A stretch of DNA of 64,000 nt from NCBI RefSeq assembly GCF_000715075.1, contig NC_134087.1, forward strand, positions 184,047,276 to 184,111,275, read 5' to 3'. Of this stretch, positions 34,954-46,764 are shown in pieces. Source of the DNA: Nicotiana tabacum (lineage: Eukaryota; Streptophyta; Magnoliopsida; Solanales; Solanaceae). The notes below the pieces were generated by a model. That model was not told where the DNA came from and ran no database searches. It saw only the letters and a list, made by a program, of their open reading frames with translations. Position 1 is the stretch's first letter; each line of letters opens with the position of its first letter. The position numbers and the translations under genes are program-made.

Positions 34954-36984
34954 GAAATGCCTAAAGCATCCGCACCCCCCCTATTCTCTTTCTTCTTCCT
35001 CAAAACTTCAAGCTCCAATGGCTGCCATAGCCAACCATGGCTACTCACCTTCACACCACGAACACCCCCTCACGTCGTCACACTCACACACACATACACA
35101 AACAAACGACGCAACAGTCCATCGCCCCAACGTTGTTTCTCCATTGAAGCTCAAGCTCGACCATGGACTACCCGTTGCTTCTCCTTCAGCATCCTCTTAG
35201 TTGCTGCCTCACTTCGTCTTCTTCAACTCGAATAGCCATAGCCACTGCTTCGTCGTCCTCCACACCGTAGCCGCTGCTCCTCCACACCGTCGACACTGTT
35301 CCTCCTCCTAGCTCCATAAACTCAGTCACGTCCAAACAACCCCGTCGCGGCCAGTTGCTCCTGTTCTGCGAGCTTCATTTTCTTCGTGCTGCTGCCATGG
35401 TTGTCGCTGCTATTGCTTCAACTTTCTTCTACTGCTGCTCGCGTTTCATGGCTGCTGTCACGACTGCGTCTTCTCTTCGTCGCCGCGGCTATCGCCACTA
35501 ATTCCTCCGTCGAGCTGCTGTTGTTTCTACCTTCATCAAGGTTCGTTGATGCTGTTTCTCCTCCTTCTACTAAGCAGCTGCTCCCAGACCACACGACTCT
35601 ATGTGCACGTCGAACAGTTGAAAACAAACCACGCTGCTGCATCGACTATTGCTTCACTTCGGCGTCAACGCCAGTCGAGTTCGCGCACATGGATGAGTTT
35701 TGGTCGATGTCGTCGATCACTGTTCGAGTTCGTTGTTGGTTGGTCACTTGTTCGTTCGTTTCAATCCGGTTAGTAGTTTTTGAATTTTATTTTGTCCGTT
35801 ATTTTGTTTTGATAGTTTTCGGATCTAAAATCAACAAATGTTTGTTTTGTTTATCGTTTGAATTAATTTTTAGTTCATGTTTATGTGTTGTTTGTTAAAT
35901 TAATTTTCAGATTTTAAAATGGAAGTTTAATTAGTTGTTTTCATGTTTATTTCATGTTTGTTTTATTGTTTAAGTAAGTATTTGTTAGTTTGATGTTTGT
36001 TAGATTCAAATTGAAATTTAATCAACTATTTCTTCAATTTGTTTCATGTGTATGTATTGTTAGAAATTGTTAATATTGTTAAGTTCAAGTTTAAGTTCAT
36101 AATTGTTTCTTCGTTGATTTTGTTATTTGTTTAAAGAATTTAGTTGTATTAAAGGAATATATTGCTTTAATCGTTTAATCCGTCATGTTTGTTGTCATAA
36201 AATAGATTCAATTCATGTTCATACTTTGTTTGATTGTTCTTGAATCCGAAATTTGTATAGTTTGATTTCTTGTTTATCATTTATGATTATTTCTTGAATT
36301 TGTCTCATAATCTTGTTGTTTAAGTTTAATATAGGAATTGTTGGTTGTAATATTGTTAGAGTTGATTTTAAGTTCAATATGATTGAATTTAGAAATCTTC
36401 ATACTTTGTTTGTTGTTGTTGTTGAATCCGAAAATAGGATTGTTTGTTGCTAAAATATTGTTCAATCAAATTTTAGTTATTCTTGGTTGTTCAATTTGTG
36501 TTCATATGATTTATTGTTGAAATGTTGTTAAAATCATGTTCATATGATATTGTTGTTATGATGTTCATCCATGTTCATATTGTTGTTTGAACATTGTTAG
36601 AAATTGATCATATTGTCTATATTTTGGTTAAGTTTGATTAATTGATGTGTTATAGCTGATGGGTAGTTTGGTAAATTTGTAATACGTTCAGGGGTAGTTT
36701 GGTAATTTCAGTAGGATCGGAAGGGGTAATTTAGGAATTGTACATTTTGTAATTGTTTATTTGAAGCATGGGGGACAAAATGAAATGGGGTGGGTTGTGA
36801 TATGATTATTTAATATAAAGGGGGGACAAGATTTAAATTAAAGGGGAATCTTGTATTATTTTAAATAAAGCATGGGGGACAAAATATAATGGGGTGGTGT
36901 GATATATTTATTTAATGTAATGGGGATGAGTGGGAAGATAATGGGTTTGGTAGAGAAAGGGATTGATTTTAATTGATTTATGGG

Positions 36985-37020
36985 ATGGGATATATATATG
37001 TGAAGTCTTGAACACAAGAA
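36985..37020 (+). promoter_or_regulatory. Probable TATA box and start region of the C LTR
   Basis: gggatatatatatgtgaa gives a TATA box at about 36990-36999, followed about 25-30 nt later by aacacaagaagagagg and a purine-rich stretch typical of a 5' UTR. This would put U3 at 34352 to about 37015 and R-U5 in the remaining 2.1 kb. The duplicate lies at about 55917-55926. Confidence 0.45.
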
Positions 37021-39140
37021 GAGAGGAAAAAAGAAATACAGACAGAAAAAAAAAGAGATTGAAAAAAAAGCTGAACATTTATTCCGAAAAAAAAAAAACA
37101 TTGAAACTCTCAAGAAAAGAAAAAACATACAAAGAAAAAAAAAATTTGAAAATTAGAAGAGAAAGTAGTACACACCTGAGAAATATTCTGGTATACAGGT
37201 GTAGAAATTAAGGGTTGAAGATTAACTAGCCTTTCAAAAATCTGAAAATTTCCCTTGGTTTCTGTCCGTTATTTTCGGCATTCCTGGATTTTATTTTGAA
37301 TTTTTCAAAGCTGTCACTGGGATTTTCGTTGACTGGTTATTGCTGGTTATTGTTGCTGTTGCTGTGTTACGTATTACGTTGCTGACTTTCTTCTTCTTAT
37401 ATTGACAATATCAGGTACACAACTGTAATTTTGGCATTTTGTAAGCTGAAATGAAGAATGGAGTGTTAAATTTTTAATTTAGTTTAATTTAATTTTTTGT
37501 ATTGTATTTAGGTTATTCATGTATTATTATTCCGTAAATCACTGTCATCGGCATAACTAGGCATATTATAGCGACATATTAAATAACGTCTTTACCAGAT
37601 TATTAGGAAATATATTTAAACCTGTTTATTAATTAAAATTGTTTAAGTAAAAAAAAAATATAGAAGAAATAACGTAAAAATGGCGTTATTGAATCAGTTT
37701 GGCAAAAATTAACTAAGTTCCTTATTCACAAGGTTTTTCGTCAACGATAAGTTAATCCGAATCATGTAGTCAATTTCAGTTATAACATGAATTAGTTTGC
37801 AAACAAGTATTAGGACATGATGAATTAAAACAAAGTTAGTTAATGTTAAATTGTTTAAATTTTTAGAAATATGATTTAGTACTCAAGTTTTTATTTTTAT
37901 TTCTTTCAATTTTCAGTATTTGTAAATAATTAGTTTCAATAAGCTTAAGTCTTACTAATAATTTGAATTTTAATCCAACTATGGGATAATTAGTTTTTTT
38001 TTATTTTTATTTTTTTACTTTTCGATAATTCCATGTTGTACTTATGATTATAATTTTATTACTTTCTGTTAATATTTGTTTTTCTCTTCTATTTAAATAT
38101 GTCATTTTCAAGAATGTAGATATTGATTTTATATTTATAAAAAACTTAGTAATAATAAAAAGGTTGTCATTAAAGGATATTCTTAAAGGATTTCGCTAAA
38201 AATAAATAGATAGTCTTACTAACAATTTGAATTTTAATCCAACTATGGGATAATTAGTTTTTATTTTTTTACTTTTTTTTACTTTTCGATAATTCCATGT
38301 TGTATCTATGATTATAATTTTATTACTTTCTGCTAATATTTGTTTTCTTTTCTATTTAATATGTCATTTTCAAGAATGTAGATATTGATTTTATATTTAT
38401 AAAAAACTTAGTAATAATAAAAAGGTAGTCATTAAAGGATATTATTAAAGGAGTTCGCTAAAAATAAATAGATGTAAATAATACAAATGTATAGGATTCT
38501 CCATTCTCATTTATTTATTTAATTATAAAAAAAAAAAATTTTTACTTAGAATTAGGGATGGATTGTTTAGTGAATTTCACTTCCTTCCCCAAAGATGATG
38601 ACGCGTTAGACTCTTTAGGCGCGATTTAATTAATTTTACCTTCTTAAACTCGGATGCGCATTTCATGCGACCCAAATCTAAATCCTAAAACATCAAATAA
38701 AATATGTTTCGTATTGTGGGTGCATTTCATGTGACACAATCCAAAGATATGTTTTAAGCGATGTTCACATTCCTAAAAAATAATAATTATAATAATAAAG
38801 CGGTAAAAGTTAAAATTGGCACATCGGTTCATAATTGTATTAAAATCAGATAAATAAGCCAAATATGACAGTTGAGCGACCGTGCTAGAACCACGGAACT
38901 CGGGAATGCCTAACACCTTCTCCCGGGTTAACAGAATTCCTTATCCGGATTTCTGGTACGCTGACTGTAATATGGAGTCATTCTTTTCCTCGATTCGGGA
39001 TTAAATTGGTGACTTGGGACACCCTAAATCTCCCAAGTGGCGACTCTGAAATAAATAAATAAATCCCGTTTCGATTGTCCTTTAATTGGAAAAAACTCCT
39101 TGTACCCTCGCGGTGCCGGAAAAAGGAGGTGTGACAGCTC

Positions 39141-39158
39141 TGGCGACTCTGCTGGGGA
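39141..39158 (+). other. Element C primer binding site
   Basis: tggcgactctgctgggga begins four bases after the 5' LTR. It matches the B site at 16 of 18 positions and is the tRNA-Arg-type PBS used by Ogre/Tat elements. Confidence 0.8.
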
Positions 39159-40445
39159 CTTAACCCAGAACCAGTGGTTCAGGGTTAGAAATTCGAGCTC
39201 ATATAAATTGTTATATTTGGTTTTATCTGATTTTTACATAATTGAGCCTAATGTGCTAAATGCTGCTTTTACCGCTTTGATATTACGTGAACTGTGTATA
39301 AACTGTGCCGAAACCCATCTCCTCTCTGAGTCTTCTAAATCATGAAGAAGGGTGTACTTCGTACGACTTCTTTTCTGTATAGTGTCAAATCCCAATTTAG
39401 AACGAGGTTCGGACAAGTTGCTAAGCCGGTGAAGCTTCTGTATTCCCGGTACGCTACCCCCCCTCGGCTCGAGCTGTCCGCTCGGGTAAGCCAGGTCTAG
39501 AACAAACACCCAGGTTCTGAACCTAGTATAACAAAACCACATGTCGGATCCCTAGTAGGAACGTTTGTTTGCATCATGTGCATCTGACTTTGGAGGCTCA
39601 ACACAGGGGTTGGGTCTGTCTAGGACAGGTGCACCAAAAATGAAAATGACCATCCTGATGCATCTTATTTGTTTTATGTGCATTTATTTGCTCGGTCTTG
39701 CATGTTGACCGGCTTCTGAGTCTCGGGAGTGTAAAAAATAAAATAAAATAAAAATAGCAAGTGAAAAGTTATTTGATTAATTTAGAAAAAATCAGTGTCC
39801 AAGTACTGTCGAAGTACTGCCGAATTTTTTTAAAAAAAAACATATATATATTTTTACTTTTAGAATTGTTGGTTTGCCTAGAAAGCAGAAAGTGTGTAGG
39901 AATAAGTCTTTTATTTTAATTTGCTTTATAAAAAAAAAATGAAAAAGGAAAATAGTTTTTTTTGATATAAAAGGAAAAGGAAAATTTGTTTGTTTTCAAA
40001 AAAAAAAAAAAAAAAAAAAATTAGTTAGTTTATAGCCTGAACTATGCGGGTATGATTCTCACCGGATGTGAGATCAGAGACAAACCTCTTTGGTTTCGGC
40101 TCACCATATTCAAAAAAAAAAAATCCAAAAATATTTAACATTACTCTCTTCTTTAGAAAGTTTTTCTTTTAGACCTCAATTTTTTTTTTAAAAAAAAAAA
40201 TATATTTCCTTTTAATCTCAAAATCCCAATTATTTGTTTAAAAGATATTCAAAATAAAATTCAAAAATATTTTTTCTGTAGTATTTCTTTCATAAATTCA
40301 GAATATTGGTTCAAAAATATTTCCTTTCTCCTTAAAAGTTTTTTTTCAAGAAAAAAAAATTATTAAAATCCAAAAAATATTTCTTTAGAATATAGATAGT
40401 TTTTAAGTCAAATAAAAGTTTTTCCTTCTTTAATCACTATAATAA
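39159..40445 (+). other. Element C leader
   Basis: Untranslated sequence between PBS and ORF1. Its first 400 nt align in reverse with the B leader (for example ccctcggctcgagctgtccg against the block near 24200). Later parts are A/T runs, then stem-loop module C1. It ends aataaatgtgcag|gatgag, which looks like a splice acceptor directly before the second ATG of ORF1. No gene is present. Confidence 0.7.
40039..40103 (+). other. Covarying stem-loop module C1 (leader copy)
   Basis: GAACTATG, cgggtatgat, inner stem TCTCAC/GTGAGA (40057-40062 with 40068-40073), then third hairpin AAACC/GGTTT (40082-40086 with 40092-40096). The 3' half of the outer stem has decayed (cagagac in place of acgtagg). 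Its position matches copies B1/B2. Confidence 0.65.
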
Positions 40446-42503
40446 ATGTGCAGGATGAGCACAAGTCAAAATGAACCATTCTCAGTGTGTAGCGAGGTCC
40501 CTTCGCAACTCCACATGTGGTGGAATGATATGGGAAAGGATAGTATAAAGATAGTGGAAAGAGTTTTGGGAGGTTTTGTCGATCTGTTGAATATCAAGCC
40601 AAGGACAGATATCATCGAGGCTCTAATACCGTTCTGGGATCCAACACGCAACGTGTTTCGTTTTGCTGACTTTGAACTTTCACCTACACTAGAGGAAGTC
40701 GCCGGATATGCGGGGTTGAATGGGAAACTAAGAGGGCAGTATTTACTTTCACCAAGACCAGTATCTCCGCACGCGTTCTTGGATTTGCTAAGCATTAGTC
40801 GGAAGGTACAAAATGATGATTTGTCGAAGGGATGTTGTACTCTCCAATTCTTGTATCAACGGTACGGAATTCCTCAGGGTTTGGAAGAACCAAACCTCGG
40901 ATTAATTCACACTGGGAACAGAATCAAGTGGGAAGCAAGACGTACTTTGGCATTTATCACAGCATTTCTGGGAGTTGTGGTCTGTCCCTGCAAAGATAAA
41001 AAAATAGAGATAGGCCTTGTAGGGATGGCCGATGTTGCAATCAAAAGAACCGACAGTACTGTGGTTCCTTTGATTTTGTCTGAAATCTACCGAGCTTTAA
41101 CTATATGCCGAGAAGGAGGCAAGTTCTTTCAGGGATGCAATCTGTTACTCCAGCTGTGGATGCAAGAACACCTCCATCACCGAGTGGGATACGTGAACCA
41201 CGGGTTGACTGAGAAAAACTGCATTAGCGGCTTTGAGAAACGAATGACAGGCGTCATATTTCCCGAAGGCGTCGAAGCATGGCTTGCACAATTGAGGTCA
41301 ACAACAGCCGACCAAGTTGAATGGGCATTTGGGTGGTTGAATGATACTGAGGTAATATACATGGCGGCCGAGGAATGTCATGTTCTTTTAATGGGACTTC
41401 GTAGCATCCAACCATATGCTCCTCATCGGGTACTGCGCCAACTAGGAAGATTTCAGGTAATTCCCACTGATGAGGATCTAAGCAAGCACGCCATTGAGTT
41501 GAGTCCAGGAGTCGCGTTCCCCGAAGGAAAAATTAGAAAGTTGTGGCACGAATGTAGATTCCTTGAACCCAAGACTATGGTTCGAGAGCTGGCTAAAGGT
41601 GAGGTAGACCCAAAATACGATGTTTGGTTCGGGAAAAGGTTCCAGATTCGTCAGAGGCCTGCCAAAAGAGCTCACGTCCAACAATTTACGGATGATTCGC
41701 AGGAACAGTGGGGCTGGTTAGTGAGAGAGGAAGGCTACCGGGTTGAAATCGGGCAGCTGAAGCGACAAATTGAAAGGCTTATGTTTGAAAACAACGTTCA
41801 AGTAGCCTCAGAGCAGGGTGAGAAGAACAAATTAGCCAAAGAAAACCAGGCACTGAAAGCCCGAATTCGCCGAGTCAATAAGAGTGATAGCGGCCGACAG
41901 AAACGTCTATCTGATGAAAGGTTGATAGCGGAATTGAGAAATCAAGTCAGCCAAAGCCGAGAAGACTTGGAGAGATCCCAGGCTTGTATAACAAGAATGC
42001 GGGTCAGATGGGCTACAGTTACAACATCACGGAGAGAGCACCTATGGCAAGTAAAAAGGGACTACGAAATGAGTGTTGCGACATTGAGAGAGATAAACAC
42101 CATTCTCAATAATCGGGTCCTCAAACAAGCCCAGGATGCTAGAACATATAGAGAACACTACCATGAGTCGATAGCCCGGATGGAAGAACAAATGGAGAGG
42201 TTCCAAGAGCAGCTCATTGACAATACTCGAATATTGGGACTAAAGAATCAACGGATAGAACAACTGTGCATAGAGAGGGATAGAATCAGGGGTAGGATCA
42301 ATGATATAGGGCGCTATATCACCACAAAGTGCCTAACATGTGAAGAGATGCCTCGTGATGTCCTATTTGCCTCAATCATGGGCTATGTCCATCAGATCAT
42401 GGAGGAACTAAAAAGCTTGCAAAGAAGCCTGGCCCCCAAGCCCGCGGAAAGGCCGAATGATGCCTCGCGGGCACCAAAATTCAAAGCTTTAATGTATCCC
42501 TAG
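40446..42503 (+). CDS. Element C ORF1: retroelement-specific domain plus coiled coil, 685 aa
   Basis: Intact. Residues 1-400 form a globular region with MWWNDMGKD, EALIPFWDPTRNVFRFADFE, PTLEEVAGYAG, FLYQRYGIPQGL and EIYRALTICREGGKFFQGCN. Residues about 420-640 are a long coiled coil (QLKRQIERLMFEN, then KENQALKARIRR and further K/E/R/L heptads). The N-terminal motif fits a plant family I believe is DUF7745, related to plant mobile domains. No enzymatic motif is visible. An ORF of unknown role before gag is typical of Ogre; the coiled coil suggests self-association or an RNP or structural role (inference). ATG at 40446 is followed by a second ATG at 40455 just after a tgcag acceptor-like site, which may be the true start. 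Element B carries a broken homologue. Confidence 0.85.
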   Translation: MCRMSTSQNEPFSVCSEVPSQLHMWWNDMGKDSIKIVERVLGGFVDLLNIKPRTDIIEALIPFWDPTRNVFRFADFELSPTLEEVAGYAGLNGKLRGQYLLSPRPVSPHAFLDLLSISRKVQNDDLSKGCCTLQFLYQRYGIPQGLEEPNLGLIHTGNRIKWEARRTLAFITAFLGVVVCPCKDKKIEIGLVGMADVAIKRTDSTVVPLILSEIYRALTICREGGKFFQGCNLLLQLWMQEHLHHRVGYVNHGLTEKNCISGFEKRMTGVIFPEGVEAWLAQLRSTTADQVEWAFGWLNDTEVIYMAAEECHVLLMGLRSIQPYAPHRVLRQLGRFQVIPTDEDLSKHAIELSPGVAFPEGKIRKLWHECRFLEPKTMVRELAKGEVDPKYDVWFGKRFQIRQRPAKRAHVQQFTDDSQEQWGWLVREEGYRVEIGQLKRQIERLMFENNVQVASEQGEKNKLAKENQALKARIRRVNKSDSGRQKRLSDERLIAELRNQVSQSREDLERSQACITRMRVRWATVTTSRREHLWQVKRDYEMSVATLREINTILNNRVLKQAQDARTYREHYHESIARMEEQMERFQEQLIDNTRILGLKNQRIEQLCIERDRIRGRINDIGRYITTKCLTCEEMPRDVLFASIMGYVHQIMEELKSLQRSLAPKPAERPNDASRAPKFKALMYP

Positions 42504-42576
42504 TTCAATCTTGCACTTGTTTGTTTTTCGAGTCTGTTGTCTACCCATATGTTTTTTCCTTTTCTTCAAACATTCT

Positions 42577-42581
42577 CAAAA

Positions 42582-42651
<70 letters not shown>
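42577..42651. repeat. (AT)n microsatellite between ORF1 and gag of C
   Basis: More than thirty at repeats. The rest of 42504-43088 is untranslated spacer with poly-A runs and module C2. No gene is present. Confidence 0.9.
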
Positions 42652-42657
<6 letters not shown>

Positions 42658-42743
42658 GTATTTTTTGTTTTTTTCTGTGATGGCTTGTAATAGCATTATT
42701 TTTGAGTAATATAAAAAAAAAAAAATATTTGGTCTTATAGCAC

Positions 42744-42808
42744 GAACTACGCTTGGTCTGATTCGTGCGGGGTCACGATACGTAGGCAATCTCTATAGGA
42801 TTCGACCG
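42744..42808 (+). other. Covarying stem-loop module C2 (between ORF1 and gag)
   Basis: GAACTACG (outer stem 42747-42751 with CGTAG 42781-42785), cttggtctgat, inner stem TCGTG/CACGA (42763-42767 with 42774-42778), then third hairpin AATC/GATT (42788-42791 with 42799-42802). All stems are perfect, but the inner and third stems differ in sequence from the other copies. Confidence 0.8.
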
Positions 42809-43088
42809 TAATTAAAAAGAAAAAAAAAGAAAAAAAAAAAAAGAGGAAGAATATATATTTGTCAGAGCAAAAATAAGCCGGGATGATGCATGCGGATCGG
42901 AGCAAAAGCATGTTAGAAATGATTAACTGCCTAGGAGCATTGCATCCCCCTAACGTGCAATTACAATATCTGTTAAGACTCTACCACTGACAAGTTTGTT
43001 GTTTTTTCATAACATATCAGTTAGTTGTTAGAGCGTACTGGCACCGTACCATTATCAGACAAGATCAAAAGGTCCTATACCAGAAAGC

Positions 43089-46000
43089 ATGACTGGGTCA
43101 GACAACAGCGTTGAGTCAGAAAAAACGGCCAATCAGATGCTGAAAGAAGCCCTGGAGAAAATGGAAAAAATGAGGCTAGAAATGAATGAAATGCAGATAG
43201 CCTTAGCTAGAGCCCAGAAGGGGCAAGAATTACCCGTTACTCCTACCCTCCAACAAACACACACGCCGGAATACCCCTCTCCCGGTCCTTCAACAAGTTT
43301 CCCAAGCCATCCCTATTATCAGGGAAGAGAGGCTTATGATTCCCAAGCTCCACCACCCACTCAAAACCCTCCTCCACCAAATGTTCCCGTCTTTGTGGCA
43401 CCTCCCCCAGCCCCATTGCACAGATCATCTAGTGAGCCACTGTTTCAGGCTCACGATACACAATACTACCCCCTGAACTCACATTCAAAGCACCCGAGCC
43501 ACATACCTATAATCCCCACTTTGAGGTCCCGGCGGAGATTGAAAAGCCGGCTAAGAGCCCAGAGCAGGACGAGGTGATGCGGAAATTTAAAAGCCTGGAG
43601 CAATCCTTCAGGAACATACACGGGTTAGGTAACCAGGTCAGCGTGGCTTACAAGGATCTATGCCCTTTCCCTGACGTTCAATTACCAGCAGGGTTCAAAA
43701 TGCCCAAGTTCGATTTATACGAAGGGCATGGTGATCCTATGGCACATCTACGAGGTTTTTGTAGCAAAATGAGGGGAGCAGGGGGCAAAGATGAGCTATT
43801 AATAGCTTACTTTGGCCAGAGTTTGAGCGGGTCGGCGTTAGAGTGGTATACAAGACAAGATCCGAACAGGTGGTACACCTGGGATGACTTGGCACAGGCT
43901 TTCGCAGGACATTTCCAATACAACCTTGAGATAGTCCCAGACCGTCTCACATTGCTAAAGCTCGAGAAGAAACCCGGAGAGAGCTTCCGGGAATTTGGGT
44001 TCCGATGGAGAGAACAGGCAGCCAGAGTTGATCCCCCAATGAGAGAAGGAGAAATGGTGGATTACTTCTTACAAACTCTCGAGCCAACTTACTTTGGTCA
44101 CTTGGTGACGTCAGTTGGCAAATCATTTAATGAAGTTGTGAAAATGGGAGGTATGATAGAAGAGGGACTTAAGTCCAATAAGATCCTGAGTTATTCAGCA
44201 ATTAAGGCAACAACTCAGGCCATTCAGAGCGGCACGGGAGGTGCGCTAGGGAAGAAAAGGAGAGAGGAGGTCACGACATTAGAGGCCGACAATTGGTCCA
44301 GATCTAGAGGTTCTTCCCCTCATTACCAACCCAGACCCCATCGTCTAAACTACCCACACATTCCAAATTACCCTCCACAACCCTACTACCAACCACAAGA
44401 ACAACATTTCACCGTCCATCAAGCCCAGACATACACCCAACCTCCGGTTCGCCCACAATGGCGCACGCCGGTTCCCCACAATACATACCCACCTCCACAT
44501 AACACATACCCACCACCACAAAACACCTATCCACCACCAAGAGCCTACAGGAACCCTCCAGGGATGGGTTTCAGGGGAAATCCGGCCGCCAGAAATGAAA
44601 GATTGCAGAGGCAAAGAACTTTTACTGAGTTGGGGGAAACTTATATTGCCTTGTTCCACAAATTGAGGCAGTTGGGTTTATTAAATCCTGTTGAGCCTAG
44701 ATTACCAAATCCCTTACCCCAAAATATGGATCACTCGGTAAGATGTGAATATTGTTCGGGAGCTCCCGGACATGATACCGAGAAATGTTGGAGGCTGAAA
44801 CATGCGATACAAGATCTTATTGATACCAACAAGATCGAGGTACAGGCACCGGAGGCACCTAACATTAACCAGAACCCATTGCCAAAGCACCCTGAAGCCC
44901 ACATGATCGAGCTTGTGCACGAAGTAGGGGAGCCGAAGAAACCCCCACAGACAGTGATGATGATCCGTGCCACTCCAAAAGAAAAATCGATCAATGAGGA
45001 AGCAGGGGTACAGTTGAAGGGGGAAGATGTCAAGCCAGTGGTGATATTGGGGAAGAATCCATCTGCCGCTACAAGGAAACCAGAACCAGCCAAGTTGGTA
45101 ATAACGGGAGCATCATCTACACCCGTGGTTGTTGTGAAAGGGGTCTGCAGGGAACTGGTCATCATAAAACCAGTAGTCCAAACACCAATGATTGATAGCA
45201 AGACTGTGCCTTGGAAGTATGAGAAGGCAGTGGTGATGTACAAGGGACAACAAGTGGAGGAGAATAGTTGTGAGGCGCAGGGACTGACTCGATCAGGACG
45301 GTGTTTTGCTCCGGCGGAGTTGAGAAGACCCAATCCAGCTGCAATAAAGAAACCTGTGTCAGAAGAAGAAGCTGAGGATTTCTTAAAGAAGATGAAAGTG
45401 CAGGATTACTCCGTGGTCGAACAGTTGAAGAAAACACCGGCCCAGATCTCACTGCTATCATTATTAATCCATTCGGATGAACATCGTCGGGCCCTGATGA
45501 AGATACTGAATGAAGCTCATGTGCCCAATGAAATTTCTGTAAATCACCTGGAAACGATTGCCAACAAAATTTTCGAGGTGAACAGGGTAACATTTTCAGA
45601 TGATGATCTGCCAGTGGAGGGCACGGAGCATAATAAAGCTCTCTACCTAACTGTCAAATGTGAAGATTCGGCAGTTACTCGGGCATTAGTGGATAACGGC
45701 TCAAGTGCCAATATTTGTCCATTATCCACCCTGAACCAATTGAAGATCGACCACGGAAGAATCCAAAAGAATAGCATTTGCGTCCGAGGATTTGACGGAA
45801 ATGGAACAGCCACCATGGGGGATATTATACTTGAGTTGACCATCGGTCCAGTCCAGTTTACCATGGAATTCCAGGTATTAGATGCTACGGTATCTTATAA
45901 CTTTCTGTTGGGACGTCCGTGGATCCATGCAGCCAAAGCAGTGCCATCCACCTTGCATCAGATGGTCAAGTTCGAGTGGGATAGACAAGAGGTCGTATTG

Positions 46001-46603
46001 CACGGCGAGGACACTGCGTGCACCGTAGGAGGCGCCATTGTACCCTTCATAGAGACTAATGATGACAAAGGTCCCTGGGTCTACCAGATTTTTGATGCAG
46101 TGTCGGCAAACAAGATCCCCGAGGGTGAAATCATTCAGCATCCTAGGATAGCTTCCGCAACGGTTATGATGGTTTCAGAAATGCTAGGTAATGGGTTTAT
46201 GCCAGGAAAAGGCTTGGGAGCTGAACTTCAGGGAATTGTTCAACCTGTTTCCTTGCCCAAGAATTTGGAGACCTTTGGGTTGGGGTTCAAACCGACTGCG
46301 GCAGATGTAAAACGAGCTCGGAAAATGAAGAAGAAAGTTTGGTTTCTTCCCAAACCTGTGCCACGTCTCTCAAGATCTTTTGTTAGAGCAAGCGCCAAGG
46401 GGTCACCAGTACCGAAAGTTCTCGGGCGATTGATTGGGATTGACGGGGATCTGAATCAGAGTTTCGAAAGATTGTTCACTAATGTCAATATGGTAGAAGT
46501 CGGAGAGGGTTCAAGTGGAACAGACATACAGTTTATGGGGCCTGAAGCCAAAACCAACAATTGGACGGTTACTCCTCTTCCTACTCGGGGAGAGTCCTGG
46601 TAG
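43089..46603 (+). CDS. Element C gag-protease-G-patch polyprotein
   Basis: MTGSDNSVESEKT at 43089 opens a coiled-coil start, then a Pro-rich stretch. One 1-nt frameshift at about 43480-43500 separates it from the main frame, which runs to 46603. In the main frame: gag core with YKDLCPFPDVQLPAGFKMPK and FREFGFRWREQAARVDPP. A Pro/Tyr/His-rich linker with three YPPP-type repeats follows. The nucleocapsid finger CEYCSGAPGHDTEKC starts near 44747. The aspartic protease has ALVDNGSSANICPL near 45685 (DNGS, a known Tat variant). A G-patch-like NGFMPGKGLGAELQGI lies near 46190. The terminal TAG lies inside the putative intron, so the spliced product continues into pol. Whether the frameshift is real, programmed or an assembly error is open. 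Confidence 0.88.
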
Positions 46604-46764
46604 TAGGCTTTGATTTTTGTTTCTTTTATTTTTCGGATTATTCAGGGTGTAATCCAAATCTCATTTTATCTTGTAAAAGTGTGAACCCTGTTATCCCGCG
46701 TTTTAATAAAACTCTTTTCTTGTCTCATTTTAATTTTGTTTTATTCTTTTCTCTTTCTGAACAG
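46600..46764 (+). other. Ogre-type intron between protease and RT (element C)
   Basis: The donor ctg|GTAGTAGG removes the TAG at 46601-46603. The acceptor ctctttctgaacag ends at 46764. Removal of 165 nt joins the frames through a Cys codon (tg + t). The donor overlaps the stop exactly as in element B, although intron length and frame relation differ there. The sites are inferred; the lineage is known to splice here. Confidence 0.65.

Larger units (their letters stand above)
34352..39136 (+). repeat. Element C 5' LTR (4785 bp)
   Basis: It begins tgtaagcacgtgatt and ends ggaggtgtgaca, with TG...CA ends. 34797-35300 is GC-richer and resembles the 5' region of a plant gene. 35900-38500 is AT-rich with two direct copies of an about 200-bp segment (37960-38180 and 38210-38430, both with ccaactatgggataattag). 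The last 260 bp hold the module shared with other Ogre LTRs. Small ORFs at 34957-35898 have no recognisable domain and are probably fortuitous. Confidence 0.92.

Noticed and set aside
35386..35898. 170-residue ORF in the C LTR (also at 54313-54825)
   Set aside because: Low-complexity leucine/serine start and no recognisable domain. It is duplicated only because it lies in an LTR, and no homologue appears in B.
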